Counted from the first letter of the stretch, positions 15,622 to 24,035 are shown. The stretch: DNA of 36,220 bases from an uncultured Clostridia bacterium (GCA_934234035.1 CAKQHH010000017.1:1-36220); one strand, 5' to 3'. The notes: generated by a model from the sequence alone, not told the origin. Made by a program: numbers and translations.

Positions 15622-16353
15622 ATGAAGAGAGATAAAAGCACGATTTTGGAGAATCAGATGCTGGCGGACGGCATCTATAAAATGACATTGGAGACGCCGG
15701 AGTGCGCGTTCACGGCTCCGGGGCAGTTTGCCATGCTGGAGGTTCCGGAAAAATTCCTTCGGAGACCGATTTCGGTCAGCTCCTATGACAGCGATCGCTA
15801 CGTTCTGATTTATAAGGTGGTTGGAGACGGAACGAAGAAGCTGAGCCGGATGGAACCGGGAGAGAAGATTTCCTCTCTCACCGGTCTGGGAAACGGATAC
15901 GATGTGGATGCCATTCCGGACGGATGCACTCTGATCGGCGGCGGCATCGGAATTCCGCCGATGCTGGGACTGGCCAAGAGCCTGGTCATCGCCGGAAAAA
16001 AATGCCGGGTGATTCTTGGTTTTAATACGGCCAGCGAGATCTTCTTGGTGGATGAATTTAAGAATTTTACAGATGACATCACGGTGATGACGGCGGACGG
16101 TTCCTACGGACAGAAGGGCTTTGTCACCGATGCCTTCGACACTTTGGATTACGCCTGCGCCTGCGGACCGCTGAAGATGCTCCAGGCGCTGGACGGAAAG
16201 GTTCGGAAGGGCCAGTTCAGCTTGGAAGCGCGCATGGGCTGCGGCTTCGGCGCCTGCATGGGCTGTTCCATTCAGACGAAAGTCGGATCTCAGCGGGTAT
16301 GTAAGGAAGGCCCGGTATTTGATAAGGAGGTGCTGCTATGGGAAACCCTGTAG
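15622..16353 (+). CDS. pyrK: Dihydroorotate dehydrogenase electron-transfer subunit
   Basis: FAD and [2Fe-2S] subunit of the class 1B enzyme; passes electrons from PyrD to NAD+. Length 243 residues. RRPISVSS (47-54) is the FAD-binding motif, GGGIGIPPMLGLA (106-118) the NAD-binding loop. The iron-sulfur cysteines are Cys207, Cys212, Cys215 and Cys227 in MGCGFGACMGCS...VC. Ribosome site is weak (GAGGT within the end of pyrC), consistent with coupling to pyrC 4 bp upstream. Its 3' end overlaps pyrD by 16 bp. Confidence 0.94.
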   Translation: MKRDKSTILENQMLADGIYKMTLETPECAFTAPGQFAMLEVPEKFLRRPISVSSYDSDRYVLIYKVVGDGTKKLSRMEPGEKISSLTGLGNGYDVDAIPDGCTLIGGGIGIPPMLGLAKSLVIAGKKCRVILGFNTASEIFLVDEFKNFTDDITVMTADGSYGQKGFVTDAFDTLDYACACGPLKMLQALDGKVRKGQFSLEARMGCGFGACMGCSIQTKVGSQRVCKEGPVFDKEVLLWETL

Positions 16354-17255
16354 ATATGAGCATAGAACTCGCCGGTGTTCGGCTGCAGAATCCGGTGATG
16401 CCGGCCAGCGGAACCTTTGGCTACGGTCAGGAATACAAGGATGTCTTTGACTTGAATAAGCTGGGTGCCCTGGTGACCAAGAGTATTACGAAAGAGCCGC
16501 GCTACGGAAACGAGCTGCCGCGAATTGCGGAATGCACCAGCGGAATGCTGAATTCCATCGGCCTTCAGAACCCGGGACTGGAGCATTTCCGGGAAGTGGA
16601 TCTGCCGGAGCTGCGGAAGATTTATCAGGGACCGATTGTGGCGAATATCAGCGGTTTCAGCGTGGATGAGTACCGAGAGGTGGCCGCACAGGTGGACCGG
16701 GAAGAGCAGGTGGAGATTCTGGAAATCAACATCAGCTGCCCGAACGTGGATCACGGCGGTTCCGCCTTCGGGTCGGATCCGAAGCTGTCGGAAGAGATTA
16801 CCCGGGCGGTTCGGGATGTGACAAAAAAACCTATTTTTATGAAGCTGACACCGAATGTGCTGGACATCACCGAGATTGCGAAGGCGTGCGAGAGCGGCGG
16901 TGCCGACGGCATCAGCTTGATCAATAACTTCAAGGCGATGCGGATTGACCTGAAGACCCGGAGGACTATTACGTCCAAGACGTATGCCGGCCTGTCCGGT
17001 CCGGCGATTCGCCCGATTGCGATGCGCATGGTGAACGAAGTGTACCACGCATGCAAATTGCCGATTATCGGAATCGGCGGAATTTCCTGTGCCGACGATG
17101 TGCTGGAAATGATTATGGCGGGCGCGACGGGCATCGAAATCGGTTCCGCCAATCTGGTGGATCCGTGGACGTGCCAGAAGACCATCGATGCGCTGCCGAA
17201 GAGAATGAAGGAACTGGGAATCCGTAACCTGGAAGAAATCAGAGGAGTAGTATAG
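16338..17255 (+). CDS. pyrD: Dihydroorotate dehydrogenase, class 1B catalytic subunit
   Basis: FMN-containing TIM barrel oxidising dihydroorotate to orotate; 305 residues, cytosolic. PASGTFGYG (22-30) and NSIGLQNPG (72-80) are family motifs. The catalytic cysteine is Cys134 in NISCPN, the residue that marks class 1 (class 2 has Ser). C-terminal GIGGISCADDVLEMIMAGAT binds the FMN phosphate. AAGGAGG precedes the ATG inside pyrK. It pairs with PyrK to use NAD+ as acceptor. pyrF starts 2 bp after its stop. Confidence 0.95.
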   Translation: MGNPVDMSIELAGVRLQNPVMPASGTFGYGQEYKDVFDLNKLGALVTKSITKEPRYGNELPRIAECTSGMLNSIGLQNPGLEHFREVDLPELRKIYQGPIVANISGFSVDEYREVAAQVDREEQVEILEINISCPNVDHGGSAFGSDPKLSEEITRAVRDVTKKPIFMKLTPNVLDITEIAKACESGGADGISLINNFKAMRIDLKTRRTITSKTYAGLSGPAIRPIAMRMVNEVYHACKLPIIGIGGISCADDVLEMIMAGATGIEIGSANLVDPWTCQKTIDALPKRMKELGIRNLEEIRGVV

Positions 17256-17257
17256 AG

Positions 17258-17971
17258 ATGACACCAACAATTATGATTGCGTTGGATTTTCCAACAGGAC
17301 AGAAAGCGCTGGAATTCTTGGATCGGTTCCAAGAGCCGGTATTTGTAAAGGTGGGCATGGAGCTGTATTACAGCGAGGGTCCGTCCATCATCGAAGAAAT
17401 CAAGAAGCGGGGCCATCGGATTTTCCTGGACCTGAAGCTTCACGATATTCCGAACACTGTGAAAAGCGCCATGAAAGTACTGGCGAGACTGGGTGTGGAT
17501 ATGACCAACGTTCACGCCGCCGGCGGCATCAAGATGATGCAGGCCGCGAAAGAAGGTCTGATGGAAGGCGTTCAGGAGCGGGGCGGCTCGGAGATTCCGA
17601 TGCTGATTGCCGTAACTCAGCTCACCTCCACCGATGAGGAGATGATGCACCGGGAACTTCTGGTGAACGGTGAGATGGAAGACGTGGTTGTTCACTATGC
17701 AGAAAATGCTCGGAAAGCCGGTCTGGACGGAGTGGTTTGCTCCGCCTGGGAATCCCCGATGATTCATGAACGGGTGGCTTCCGATTTCCGGACGATTACA
17801 CCGGGAATTCGTCTGGCAGGAGATGCCAAGGGAGACCAGAGCCGTGTGGCAACGCCGGCAAAGGCTAAAGCTTTGGGATCGGACTATTTGGTTATAGGAA
17901 GAAGTATTACAAAGGCAGCCGACCCGGTCGCTGCATATGCGAGATGTAAGGAGGACATGGGAAATGAGTAA
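17258..17971 (+). CDS. pyrF: Orotidine 5'-phosphate decarboxylase
   Basis: Last step to UMP; 237-residue TIM barrel. The catalytic charge network is Asp58, Lys60 and Asp63 in DLKLHDIPNTV, as in bacterial class I enzymes. MIALDFPT near the start and TPGIRL near the C-terminus are the substrate-phosphate side motifs; GRSIT ends the active site. The ribosome site AGAGGAG lies in the end of pyrD. Overlaps pyrE by 8 bp. Confidence 0.95.
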   Translation: MTPTIMIALDFPTGQKALEFLDRFQEPVFVKVGMELYYSEGPSIIEEIKKRGHRIFLDLKLHDIPNTVKSAMKVLARLGVDMTNVHAAGGIKMMQAAKEGLMEGVQERGGSEIPMLIAVTQLTSTDEEMMHRELLVNGEMEDVVVHYAENARKAGLDGVVCSAWESPMIHERVASDFRTITPGIRLAGDAKGDQSRVATPAKAKALGSDYLVIGRSITKAADPVAAYARCKEDMGNE

Positions 17972-18572
17972 GGAAATTGCAAAAGGTCTGTTGAAGATTC
18001 AGGCTGTTTTTCTGAGACCGAACGAACCCTTCACTTGGGCCAGCGGAATCAAGAGCCCGATTTACTGCGACAACCGTCTGATTCTGACGGATCCGGAAGT
18101 TCGGAACACCGTAGAGAATGAGATGGCCAGAGTGGTAAAAGAAAAATATCCGGAATGCGAGAAGCTGATGGGAACCAGCACCGCCGGAATTGCACACGCT
18201 GCAATCGCCGCACATATTCTGGATATGCCGATGGGTTATGTTCGCGGCAGCGCAAAAACCCATGGCCGGAACAATAGAATTGAAGGAAAGCTGGAAAAGG
18301 GAGATAAGGTGGTCGTTATCGAAGACCTGATTTCCACCGGCGGTTCCTCCATCGAGGTCGTAGAAGCTCTGAGAGAAGCCGGAGCAGATGTCCTTGGCGT
18401 AATCAGTATTTTTACCTACAACACCAAAAAGGCAGACGAGAAGTTTGCGGAAGCGAATGTGGAGAAATACAGCCTGTGCAGCGTGGAGACCATGATTGAC
18501 ACAGCGGTAGAAGAAGGTTACATTCAGGCAGATGAAGGAGAGGGAATCATTTCATGGCTAAGAGAGATCTAA
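17964..18572 (+). CDS. pyrE: Orotate phosphoribosyltransferase
   Basis: Joins orotate and PRPP to give OMP; 202 residues. The PRPP-binding motif VVVIEDLISTGGSS (117-130) is intact, and the flexible catalytic loop is RGSAKTHGRNNRIEG (94-108) with its Lys and His. The start at 17964 (MSKEIAKGLL) is chosen because AAGGAGG lies at proper distance inside pyrF; an upstream in-frame ATG would add nine unrelated residues. Overlaps pyrF by 8 bp and pyrB by 19 bp. Confidence 0.94.
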   Translation: MSKEIAKGLLKIQAVFLRPNEPFTWASGIKSPIYCDNRLILTDPEVRNTVENEMARVVKEKYPECEKLMGTSTAGIAHAAIAAHILDMPMGYVRGSAKTHGRNNRIEGKLEKGDKVVVIEDLISTGGSSIEVVEALREAGADVLGVISIFTYNTKKADEKFAEANVEKYSLCSVETMIDTAVEEGYIQADEGEGIISWLREI

Positions 18573-19480
18573 TCAACATTACGGACCTGACCCAGGAAGA
18601 AGTTGGCGAGATTCTGGATCTGGCAGACGACATGGTTGCGCATCCGGAGAAGTATTACGAGGAATGCGCCCATAAGAAAATCGCTACGTTATTCTATGAA
18701 CCGAGTACCCGGACGAGACTGAGTTTCGAATCGGCGATGTTGGAACTGGGCGGTAATGTGATTGGTTTCTCCTCAGCGAGCACCAGTTCTGCGTCCAAGG
18801 GCGAAAGTGTCAGCGACACCGTGAAGGTGATCGAATGCTACGCGGACATCATCGCGATGAGACACCCGAAGGAAGGTGCGGCGCTGGTGGCGTCTAATGC
18901 CTGCAGCATTCCGGTCATCAACGCGGGAGACGGCGGACACTTCCATCCGACTCAGACGCTGACGGACCTGTTCACCATTCGGAAGGAATTCGGCCGAATC
19001 GACAATATTCGAATCGGATTCTGCGGAGACCTGAAGTTCGGCCGGACGGTGCACTCCCTGATTGAAGCCCTGCTTCGCTTCGAAGGGGTGGAAATCGTTC
19101 TCATCTCGCCGGATGAACTGAAGCTTCCGAAATACAACAAGGAAAGCATGACAGCGGCCGGCGTCAAATGGACGGAGACTGCCAGCCTGGAGGATGCGAT
19201 TCCGGACCTGGACGTGCTTTACATGACCCGTGTTCAGCAGGAACGTTTCTTCAACGAAGAGGATTACATCCGTTTGAGGGATACCTATGTTCTGGATCGG
19301 GCCAAAATGAAGCTGGCCAAGGAAAAGATGATCGTTATGCATCCGCTGCCTCGTATCAACGAGATCTCCGTGGATGTGGACCGGGACCCGAGAGCGGTGT
19401 ACTTCAAACAGGTGCGGAACGGCAAAGACGTTCGGAAAGCCCTGATTGCAACGCTGCTTAGATGGAAGGAGGAAATGTAA
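18554..19480 (+). CDS. pyrB: Aspartate carbamoyltransferase catalytic subunit
   Basis: Makes carbamoyl-aspartate from carbamoyl phosphate and aspartate, the committed step. 308 residues. The carbamoyl-phosphate motif is FYEPSTRTRLSFESA (47-61); HPLPR near the C-terminus and the RVQQERF stretch bind aspartate. Start supported by AAGGAGAGGG in the end of pyrE. It is followed by pyrI with overlapping stop/start (TAATG), so this is an E. coli-like allosteric PyrB3-PyrI arrangement rather than the unregulated Bacillus form. Confidence 0.95.
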   Translation: MAKRDLINITDLTQEEVGEILDLADDMVAHPEKYYEECAHKKIATLFYEPSTRTRLSFESAMLELGGNVIGFSSASTSSASKGESVSDTVKVIECYADIIAMRHPKEGAALVASNACSIPVINAGDGGHFHPTQTLTDLFTIRKEFGRIDNIRIGFCGDLKFGRTVHSLIEALLRFEGVEIVLISPDELKLPKYNKESMTAAGVKWTETASLEDAIPDLDVLYMTRVQQERFFNEEDYIRLRDTYVLDRAKMKLAKEKMIVMHPLPRINEISVDVDRDPRAVYFKQVRNGKDVRKALIATLLRWKEEM

Positions 19481-19905
19481 TGAATATTGACGGTGTAAGC
19501 ACCGGAATTGTTCTGGATCATATTCAGGCGGGTAAATCCCTGCTGATCTATCAACTCCTGGAGCTGGAGAATCTGGACTGTTCTGTTGCGGTGATTCAGA
19601 ACGCACGGAGCGGAAAATACGGCAAGAAGGACATCATCAAAATCGACCAGCTCATTGATCTGGACTTCGATGTGCTGGGCTACGTGGACCCGAACATCAC
19701 GGTGAATATCGTGAAGGACGGAAAGATGGTGGACAAGAAGCACATGGCATTGCCGGAACGACTGACCAACGTCATTCAGTGCAAGAATCCGAGATGCATC
19801 ACGTCCATCGAGCGGGGCGTGCCGCAGCGGTTCCGCCTGGCGGATCCGGAGCGGAGAGTGTATCGCTGTGAATACTGCGATACGGAGCACGCAGCAAAGA
19901 AATAA
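19480..19905 (+). CDS. pyrI: Aspartate carbamoyltransferase regulatory subunit
   Basis: A 141-residue subunit that binds nucleotides and transmits feedback to PyrB. The N-terminal allosteric domain includes GIVLDHIQAGKS (9-20). The zinc domain holds four cysteines: 101 and 106 (CKNPRC) and 130 and 133 (YRCEYC), matching the structural zinc site. The start at 19480 is chosen because it overlaps the pyrB stop and has GGAGG ahead of it. Last gene of the operon; a bidirectional terminator follows at 19915-19950. Carbamoyl-phosphate synthetase (carAB) is not in the operon. Confidence 0.95.
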   Translation: MNIDGVSTGIVLDHIQAGKSLLIYQLLELENLDCSVAVIQNARSGKYGKKDIIKIDQLIDLDFDVLGYVDPNITVNIVKDGKMVDKKHMALPERLTNVIQCKNPRCITSIERGVPQRFRLADPERRVYRCEYCDTEHAAKK

Positions 19906-19914
19906 AAAAATAAA

Positions 19915-19950
19915 CCCGGAAATCCATTGCGAAAGCGGTGGATTTCCGGG
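19915..19950. terminator. Bidirectional terminator between pyrI and the amidase gene
   Basis: CCCGGAAATCCA (19915-19926) and TGGATTTCCGGG (19939-19950) form a perfect 12-bp stem with a 12-nt loop, flanked by an A-run on the left and a T-rich run on the right, between two convergent genes. Confidence 0.9.
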
Positions 19951-19963
19951 TGTTTCATTTGTC

Positions 19964-20713
19964 CTATTCTTCCGACTCCTTTTCGTAAAGCGCCGCGTAG
20001 GTGGTTTCAATGCCGTTGGCAATGGCTTTGGCATTGCCGGACAGGTTGCTGTCAAAGCGTTGGTTATCGGATTCGTTGGAGATGAATCCCACCTCGATGA
20101 TGCAGGACGGCATGGTGGAATACCGATTTTCGGAATAATTGTCGGAAGCATCCGGCAATGTGCCGGTGCCGATTTTTCGGTAGGTAAAACCTTCTTTCTC
20201 CAGATTGCGGAGAATGTTGTCCGCCAGAAGGGTGGCGGAGGAATTCCCTCCGGAGTGAATCCAGGCCTCCACACCTTGTCCTTCTCCGTCGGACTGGTTC
20301 CGGTGGAGGGAAACCATCAGCTTAGCTTCTGCCTCGTTGGCCATCTCTGCTCGCTCCGGGCGGTCCACGTTCACGTCATCCGTTCGGGACATCACCACTT
20401 TAAAGCGTTTTCGCCGGAGGTATTTCCGAACCTTCAAAGCCAGCTCCAGGGTGTCATCCTTTTCCTTGCGTCCCAAAGCCTCTGCGCCGGGATCCTCACC
20501 GCCGTGTCCCGCATCGATAAAGATGACGCCGCGGGTCTGGAACAAAGTGAAGATGCCGCCGCCGGTGCTGAAGGAAAAGCCCAGAATTCCGGCAAGGAAA
20601 ACCAGGCAAACGGCCAAAGTAATCCGCCGCTTTCTCTTCTTGCGTTCTTTTTCTTTTCGCTTTCTCCGGAGAATAATCTGCCGGATTTCGTCGTCGGTAA
20701 TCTGTACGGACAT
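19964..20713 (-). CDS. N-acetylmuramoyl-L-alanine amidase (Amidase_3), membrane-anchored
   Basis: Zinc enzyme that cuts the bond between muramic acid and the stem peptide in peptidoglycan. 249 residues: a very basic cytoplasmic N-terminus (about 16-30, RRKRKEKERKKRKRR), one membrane segment (31-50, uncleaved anchor or signal peptide), then the catalytic domain. Zinc and catalytic residues are His70 (IDAGHGGEDPG), Glu84 (GRKEKD), His137 (SLHRNQ) and Glu207 (IEVGFISN). The usual SIHxNA is SLHRNQ here, a small departure. The domain is compact and lacks SH3 or LysM parts. GGAGA precedes the ATG; promoter at 20757-20785. Likely roles are cell separation or, because CwlD-type amidases look alike, spore cortex processing. 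Confidence 0.9.
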   Translation of the reverse strand: MSVQITDDEIRQIILRRKRKEKERKKRKRRITLAVCLVFLAGILGFSFSTGGGIFTLFQTRGVIFIDAGHGGEDPGAEALGRKEKDDTLELALKVRKYLRRKRFKVVMSRTDDVNVDRPERAEMANEAEAKLMVSLHRNQSDGEGQGVEAWIHSGGNSSATLLADNILRNLEKEGFTYRKIGTGTLPDASDNYSENRYSTMPSCIIEVGFISNESDNQRFDSNLSGNAKAIANGIETTYAALYEKESEE

Positions 20714-20756
20714 AAAATCTCCTGTGAAATATTATTTTTATAAAATCAGTACATAT

Positions 20757-20785
20757 ATTGTAGCTTGATTCGGTGAAGGTTTCAA
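20757..20785 (-). promoter_or_regulatory. Promoter of the amidase gene
   Basis: On the minus strand TTGAAA (20785-20780), 17-bp spacer, TACAAT (20762-20757). Confidence 0.7.
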
Positions 20786-20806
20786 GGATTCTCGGTAAAA
20801 CCCGAG

Positions 20807-20834
20807 TTGCATATGATATCAAAAATGATATAAT
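20807..20834 (+). promoter_or_regulatory. Promoter of the NAD(P)HX repair gene
   Basis: TTGCAT (20807-20812), 16-bp spacer, TATAAT (20829-20834), divergent from the amidase promoter. Confidence 0.7.
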
Positions 20835-20881
20835 ATATTCTGTATAATTGGTTAGAAAACTGTATAAGCAGGAGTAGATAT

Positions 20882-22405
20882 ATGTATGCATTAACGGCAA
20901 AATCCATGAAATACATGGACGAATACACGATGGACAAAGGTGTTCCAAGTTCCGTGCTGATGGAAAATGCATCCCGAGGTGTGGTGAACGAAATTACGGA
21001 GCGCTTTCCGGATACCAATACGCGGGTTCTGGTTATGTGCGGACCGGGAAACAACGGCGGGGACGGAGTGTGCGTTGCACGCTGGCTCCTTCATTTGGGC
21101 TATTCCGTTACACTCTATTTCGTGGGAGATCCCAACCGCACGTCTAAGGAATTCCGGCGCCAGATTCGGATTATTTCCTCCATGTTCCCGGATTTGAAAA
21201 TCTACGGAACGGAAGATGCGGCGGAAAGCCTGAAGGCGCTGCGTTCGGAATACGACGTTCTGGTGGACGGTATATTCGGAACCGGACTCAATCGCCGTTT
21301 CGGAAATAATTTTGTGAAGTTCCTGGAGTATGTGAATTCCAAGAAGGGCTACAAAGTGGCCATCGACATTCCGTCGGGACTGAATGCCACCACCGGTCAG
21401 ATTATGAACGCGGTATTCCGGGCCGACCTTACCGTAACCATGGGAAATTACAAGACCGGCCTGTTCTTCTGTGAGGGACGAAAGGTTTCGGGCGAGGTAA
21501 AAGTAGTGGACATCGGCCTGGCGAAACGAGGATATCGGGACATTCCGGATCGTATTTTCGTGTGCGACCGGGAGTTCTTCCGAAAAACCAAGGATATGGC
21601 GCTGATTCCGAGAACGGAGGTTTCCCATAAGGGCACCTACGGAACCGTGGGAATCGTGGTGAGCCCGGGTAGCATGATGGGGGCGGCGATGCTTTCGGCA
21701 AAAGCTTCCTACAGAGCGGGCTGCGGGCTGGTAAAGATTTTCTGCCCGAACAAATTCACCGGTTTCTTCAATGTATCCATCCCGGAAGCGGTAGTGGTGC
21801 CGTACAAGACGGACGATGTGATCGGAGCGCTGGATGATTTTGTGGAAAGCGTAGACGTGGTCCTGGCGGGACCGGGCATGAAGGAAGATGCAACCGGACG
21901 CCTGATTATCAAAGAAATCCTGGCACAGGAGACTCCGGTGGTGCTGGATGCGGGTGCGCTGAACCTGATTTCCAAGAATCTGAAGCCGTTCCGTAAAAGA
22001 AAATGCCCGTGCATCATCACGCCGCACGTGGGTGAGATGGCGCGGCTCTGCGGAGAGGACATCCAGGTGATTGAAAAAAATCGAATCGGCTTTACAAAGA
22101 AGTTCTCGGAGCTGTATCGGGTGAGTATGGTGGTGAAGTCCGACGTGTCGCTGGTTTCCCTGATTAAGGAAGATGGCACTCAGCGGCTGTACCTGAACGT
22201 CACCGGCAATTCCGGGCTGGCGACGGCGGGATCCGGGGATGTGCTCTCCGGGGTAATTGCATCCCTGATTGCTCAGGGCAATTCGGAGAACAACAGCTTG
22301 CTGTACGGCGTGATGATTCACGGCATGGCGGCGGATAAGTTCGCGGTGGACGAGGATTCCCGCCGGAAGATGATGGCCGGAGACATCGTGGAAAGTATTT
22401 TCTAA
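20882..22405 (+). CDS. nnr: Bifunctional NAD(P)H-hydrate epimerase / ADP-dependent dehydratase
   Basis: Metabolite-repair enzyme of 507 residues that restores damaged NADH and NADPH hydrates. The N-terminal YjeF_N epimerase (about 1-215) has the signature GPGNNGGDG (54-62) and DGIFGTGL (129-136), with the Asp in AIDIPSGLNATTG. The C-terminal ADP-dependent (S)-NAD(P)H-hydrate dehydratase (about 240-505) has HKGTYGTVGIV (249-259) and the ATP/ADP-site motif GNSGLATAGSGDVLSG. Both domains look complete. Ribosome site is CAGGAG. Its own promoter lies 48 bp before the start. Confidence 0.93.
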   Translation: MYALTAKSMKYMDEYTMDKGVPSSVLMENASRGVVNEITERFPDTNTRVLVMCGPGNNGGDGVCVARWLLHLGYSVTLYFVGDPNRTSKEFRRQIRIISSMFPDLKIYGTEDAAESLKALRSEYDVLVDGIFGTGLNRRFGNNFVKFLEYVNSKKGYKVAIDIPSGLNATTGQIMNAVFRADLTVTMGNYKTGLFFCEGRKVSGEVKVVDIGLAKRGYRDIPDRIFVCDREFFRKTKDMALIPRTEVSHKGTYGTVGIVVSPGSMMGAAMLSAKASYRAGCGLVKIFCPNKFTGFFNVSIPEAVVVPYKTDDVIGALDDFVESVDVVLAGPGMKEDATGRLIIKEILAQETPVVLDAGALNLISKNLKPFRKRKCPCIITPHVGEMARLCGEDIQVIEKNRIGFTKKFSELYRVSMVVKSDVSLVSLIKEDGTQRLYLNVTGNSGLATAGSGDVLSGVIASLIAQGNSENNSLLYGVMIHGMAADKFAVDEDSRRKMMAGDIVESIF

Positions 22406-22433
22406 GGAGTTGTGAAATTTCTTTAAAAATCAC

Positions 22434-22462
22434 TTGCAGAAATAGATTGATGATGGTACAAT
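22434..22462 (+). promoter_or_regulatory. Promoter of rpsU-yqeY
   Basis: TTGCAG (22434-22439), 17-bp spacer, TACAAT (22457-22462); about 60 nt of leader to rpsU. Confidence 0.7.
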
Positions 22463-22526
22463 TACAATGTTATGGACGATTCTGTTCCATTTACATTCTG
22501 AGTACGGTAGGAGGTGAAATCGGAAT

Positions 22527-22706
22527 ATGGCACAGGTTATCGTTAGAGAAAACGAAAGCTTAGAGAGCGCTCTTAAGAGATTTAAGAGATCTTGCGCTCG
22601 CGATGGCGTTATGTCTGAGCTCAGAAAGAGAGAGCACTACGAGAAGCCAAGCGTAAAGCGTAAGAAGAAATCCGAAGCTGCTAGAAAGAAAGCCAGAAAG
22701 TATTAA
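22527..22706 (+). CDS. rpsU: 30S ribosomal protein S21
   Basis: A 59-residue, strongly basic ribosomal protein. It begins [20 protein letters not shown] and continues with [17 protein letters not shown] sequence ([19 protein letters not shown]), ending in a lysine/arginine-rich tail, all characteristic of S21 in Firmicutes. GGAGGTG lies before the ATG. rpsU followed by yqeY 20 bp downstream is a common Firmicute arrangement. Confidence 0.96.
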   Translation: MAQVIVRENESLESALKRFKRSCARDGVMSELRKREHYEKPSVKRKKKSEAARKKARKY

Positions 22707-22726
22707 TCTGGTAAAGGAGGTATTCA

Positions 22727-23179
22727 ATGGGTCTTAAGGAACAATTGCTTACCGATTATAAGGAAGCGATGAAGGCGCATGACAGCACCCGGAAGGAAAC
22801 CGTTAATCTGATTCGTGCCGCGATTAAGCAACATGAAATCGATCAGCAGGTGACCCTGGAGGATGCCGACATCGTTCCAATTATTAAGAAACAGCTTAAG
22901 ATGCGTACTGACGCGATTGCTGATTTCGAAAAGGCAGGAAGACAGGATTTACTCGATAGTTATAGAACAGAAATCGATATTCTGAAGCAGTATTTGCCGG
23001 AGGAAATGTCGGAGGAAGCCGTTCGCGCCGCTGTGGAGCGAATTTGTGAAGAATCCGGATTGGACCGCTCGATGAAGAGCATGGGTCCGATGATGAAAGC
23101 CGCTATGGCAGAGCTGAAAGGCCAGGCAGACGGTGCTGTCGTCTCGAAGGTTGTTAAAGAATACTTAAGTGGTAAGTAG
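22727..23179 (+). CDS. yqeY: GatB/YqeY domain protein
   Basis: A 150-residue all-helical protein. It starts MGLKEQLLTDYKEAMKAHD and contains the family sequences LIRAAIKQHEID, ADFEKAGRQDLLD and LKQYLPEEMSEE, ending in a KVVKEYLSGK helix. The domain resembles the tail of GatB, which touches tRNA, and a tRNA-linked role is inferred in the literature but not settled. AAAGGAGG precedes the ATG. Probably one transcript with rpsU, ending at the terminator at 23191-23230. Confidence 0.93.
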   Translation: MGLKEQLLTDYKEAMKAHDSTRKETVNLIRAAIKQHEIDQQVTLEDADIVPIIKKQLKMRTDAIADFEKAGRQDLLDSYRTEIDILKQYLPEEMSEEAVRAAVERICEESGLDRSMKSMGPMMKAAMAELKGQADGAVVSKVVKEYLSGK

Positions 23180-23190
23180 CTATCAGAAGG

Positions 23191-23230
23191 GGCTGCTGCA
23201 CAATGGTGCGGCGGTCTCTTTTTTATTTTT
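23191..23230 (+). terminator. Intrinsic terminator of rpsU-yqeY
   Basis: GCTGCTGCAC (23192-23201) pairs with GTGCGGCGGT (23206-23215) using G-U pairs, with a 4-nt loop, followed by CTCTTTTTTATTTTTT. Confidence 0.85.
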
Positions 23231-23251
23231 TGGGTTTCTCCGGCCGCGGAC

Positions 23252-23301
23252 TTTGCTCCCCGCCGCCCGCAAAGGTTTACGGCTTCGTTCCGGGGAGCAA
23301 A
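23252..23301. repeat. Solo GC-rich 50-bp dyad
   Basis: TTTGCTCCCCG (23252-23262) and CGGGGAGCAAA (23291-23301) are exact complements around a 28-nt interior; with indels the arms extend to ACTTT/AAAGT outside. Size class (50-54 bp) resembles the array dyads but the sequence does not. It sits in the GC-rich gap before the ArsR promoter. Confidence 0.5.
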
Positions 23302-23402
23302 AAGTTCACACAAGGCGGCGGCGGAAAACGCCTTATCGCCGGCGAGAATCCCATTCCCTCGGTACCGGTAAGCGCGGCGGCGGCACAAAATGAAAAAGGG
23401 TA

Positions 23403-23438
23403 TTGACATAATATGAATATATGATAATATACTCATAT
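23403..23438 (+). promoter_or_regulatory. Promoter and probable ArsR-type operator of the metal-efflux operon
   Basis: TTGACA (23403-23408), 16-bp spacer, TAATAT (23425-23430). A 28-bp imperfect palindrome with ends ATATGA and TCATAT (23411-23438) covers spacer and -10, as expected for repression by an SmtB/ArsR dimer. Confidence 0.7.
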
Positions 23439-23473
23439 GAACAAACGATAATATGTATGGAAGGAGCGAAGAC

Positions 23474-23803
23474 ATGACGAAACGAAAATATCAGGAAGAG
23501 AAGGGAGCCCGAATCGGAGGCATCAATGAGGATGAGTTGATGGATTTGGCGGATTTGTTCAAGATGTTTGCGGATTCCACACGAATTAAGATACTGGTCG
23601 ACCTGTCTCAGGGAGAGAAGAGCGTGTCGGAAATCTGCGAGGATCTGGAAATGAATCAATCGGCGGTCTCTCATCAGCTGAAAATCCTTCGAAATGCCAA
23701 GCTTCTTTGCGCTCGCCGGGAGGGGAAGTCCATGATTTATTCTCTGGCGGACGACCACGTAAGTACGATTATCGCAATGGGCAAAGATCACATCGAAGAG
23801 TAA
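23474..23803 (+). CDS. ArsR/SmtB-family metal-responsive repressor
   Basis: A 109-residue winged-helix repressor. FADSTRIKILVDL (33-45) opens the fold and NQSAVSHQLKILRNAKLL (61-78) is the recognition helix. The last helix carries Asp93, His95, His106 and Glu109, with spacing identical to the alpha-5 zinc site of SmtB (Asp, His two on, His eleven on, Glu three on). The alpha-3 site has only one cysteine (EICEDL), so the CxCxxC-like arsenic/cadmium site is absent. The start is placed at 23474 because AAGGAG lies ahead of it. It is thus most likely a zinc sensor controlling the two genes downstream. Confidence 0.9.
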   Translation: MTKRKYQEEKGARIGGINEDELMDLADLFKMFADSTRIKILVDLSQGEKSVSEICEDLEMNQSAVSHQLKILRNAKLLCARREGKSMIYSLADDHVSTIIAMGKDHIEE

Positions 23804-23816
23804 CGAGGAGGTTATC

Positions 23817-24035
23817 ATGAAGAAGAAATTTAAGTTGGATGAAGTGGATTGTGCAAACTGTGCGGCAAAGATGGAGGACGCCATCCGCAAAATTGACGGT
23901 GTTAAAGAGGTATCGGTCAATTTCATGACCCAGAAGATGACGCTGGAAGCGGAGGATGAATCCTTCGAGGCGATTTTGGATGAAGCCTGCAAGGTGATTG
24001 CCAAGGTCGAGCCGGACTGTGAGGTTATTCGGTAG
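23817..24035 (+). CDS. Stand-alone heavy-metal-associated (HMA) protein
   Basis: A 72-residue ferredoxin-like metal-binding protein with the motif DCANCA (Cys12, Cys15) at the start of helix 1, followed by KMEDAIRKIDGV and VNFMTQKMTLE. The motif has DCxxC rather than the GMTCxxC usual for copper carriers; an acidic residue before the first Cys is typical of Zn/Cd HMA domains such as that of ZntA. It lies 13 bp after the repressor gene and 36 bp before an ATPase that lacks its own N-terminal HMA domain, so it probably serves as the detached metal-binding domain of that pump. GAGGAGG precedes the ATG. Confidence 0.88.
   Translation: MKKKFKLDEVDCANCAAKMEDAIRKIDGVKEVSVNFMTQKMTLEAEDESFEAILDEACKVIAKVEPDCEVIR

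Noticed and set aside
19868..20743. 291-aa plus-strand frame opposite the amidase gene
   Set aside because: Antisense to a well-supported amidase and runs through the pyrI terminator.
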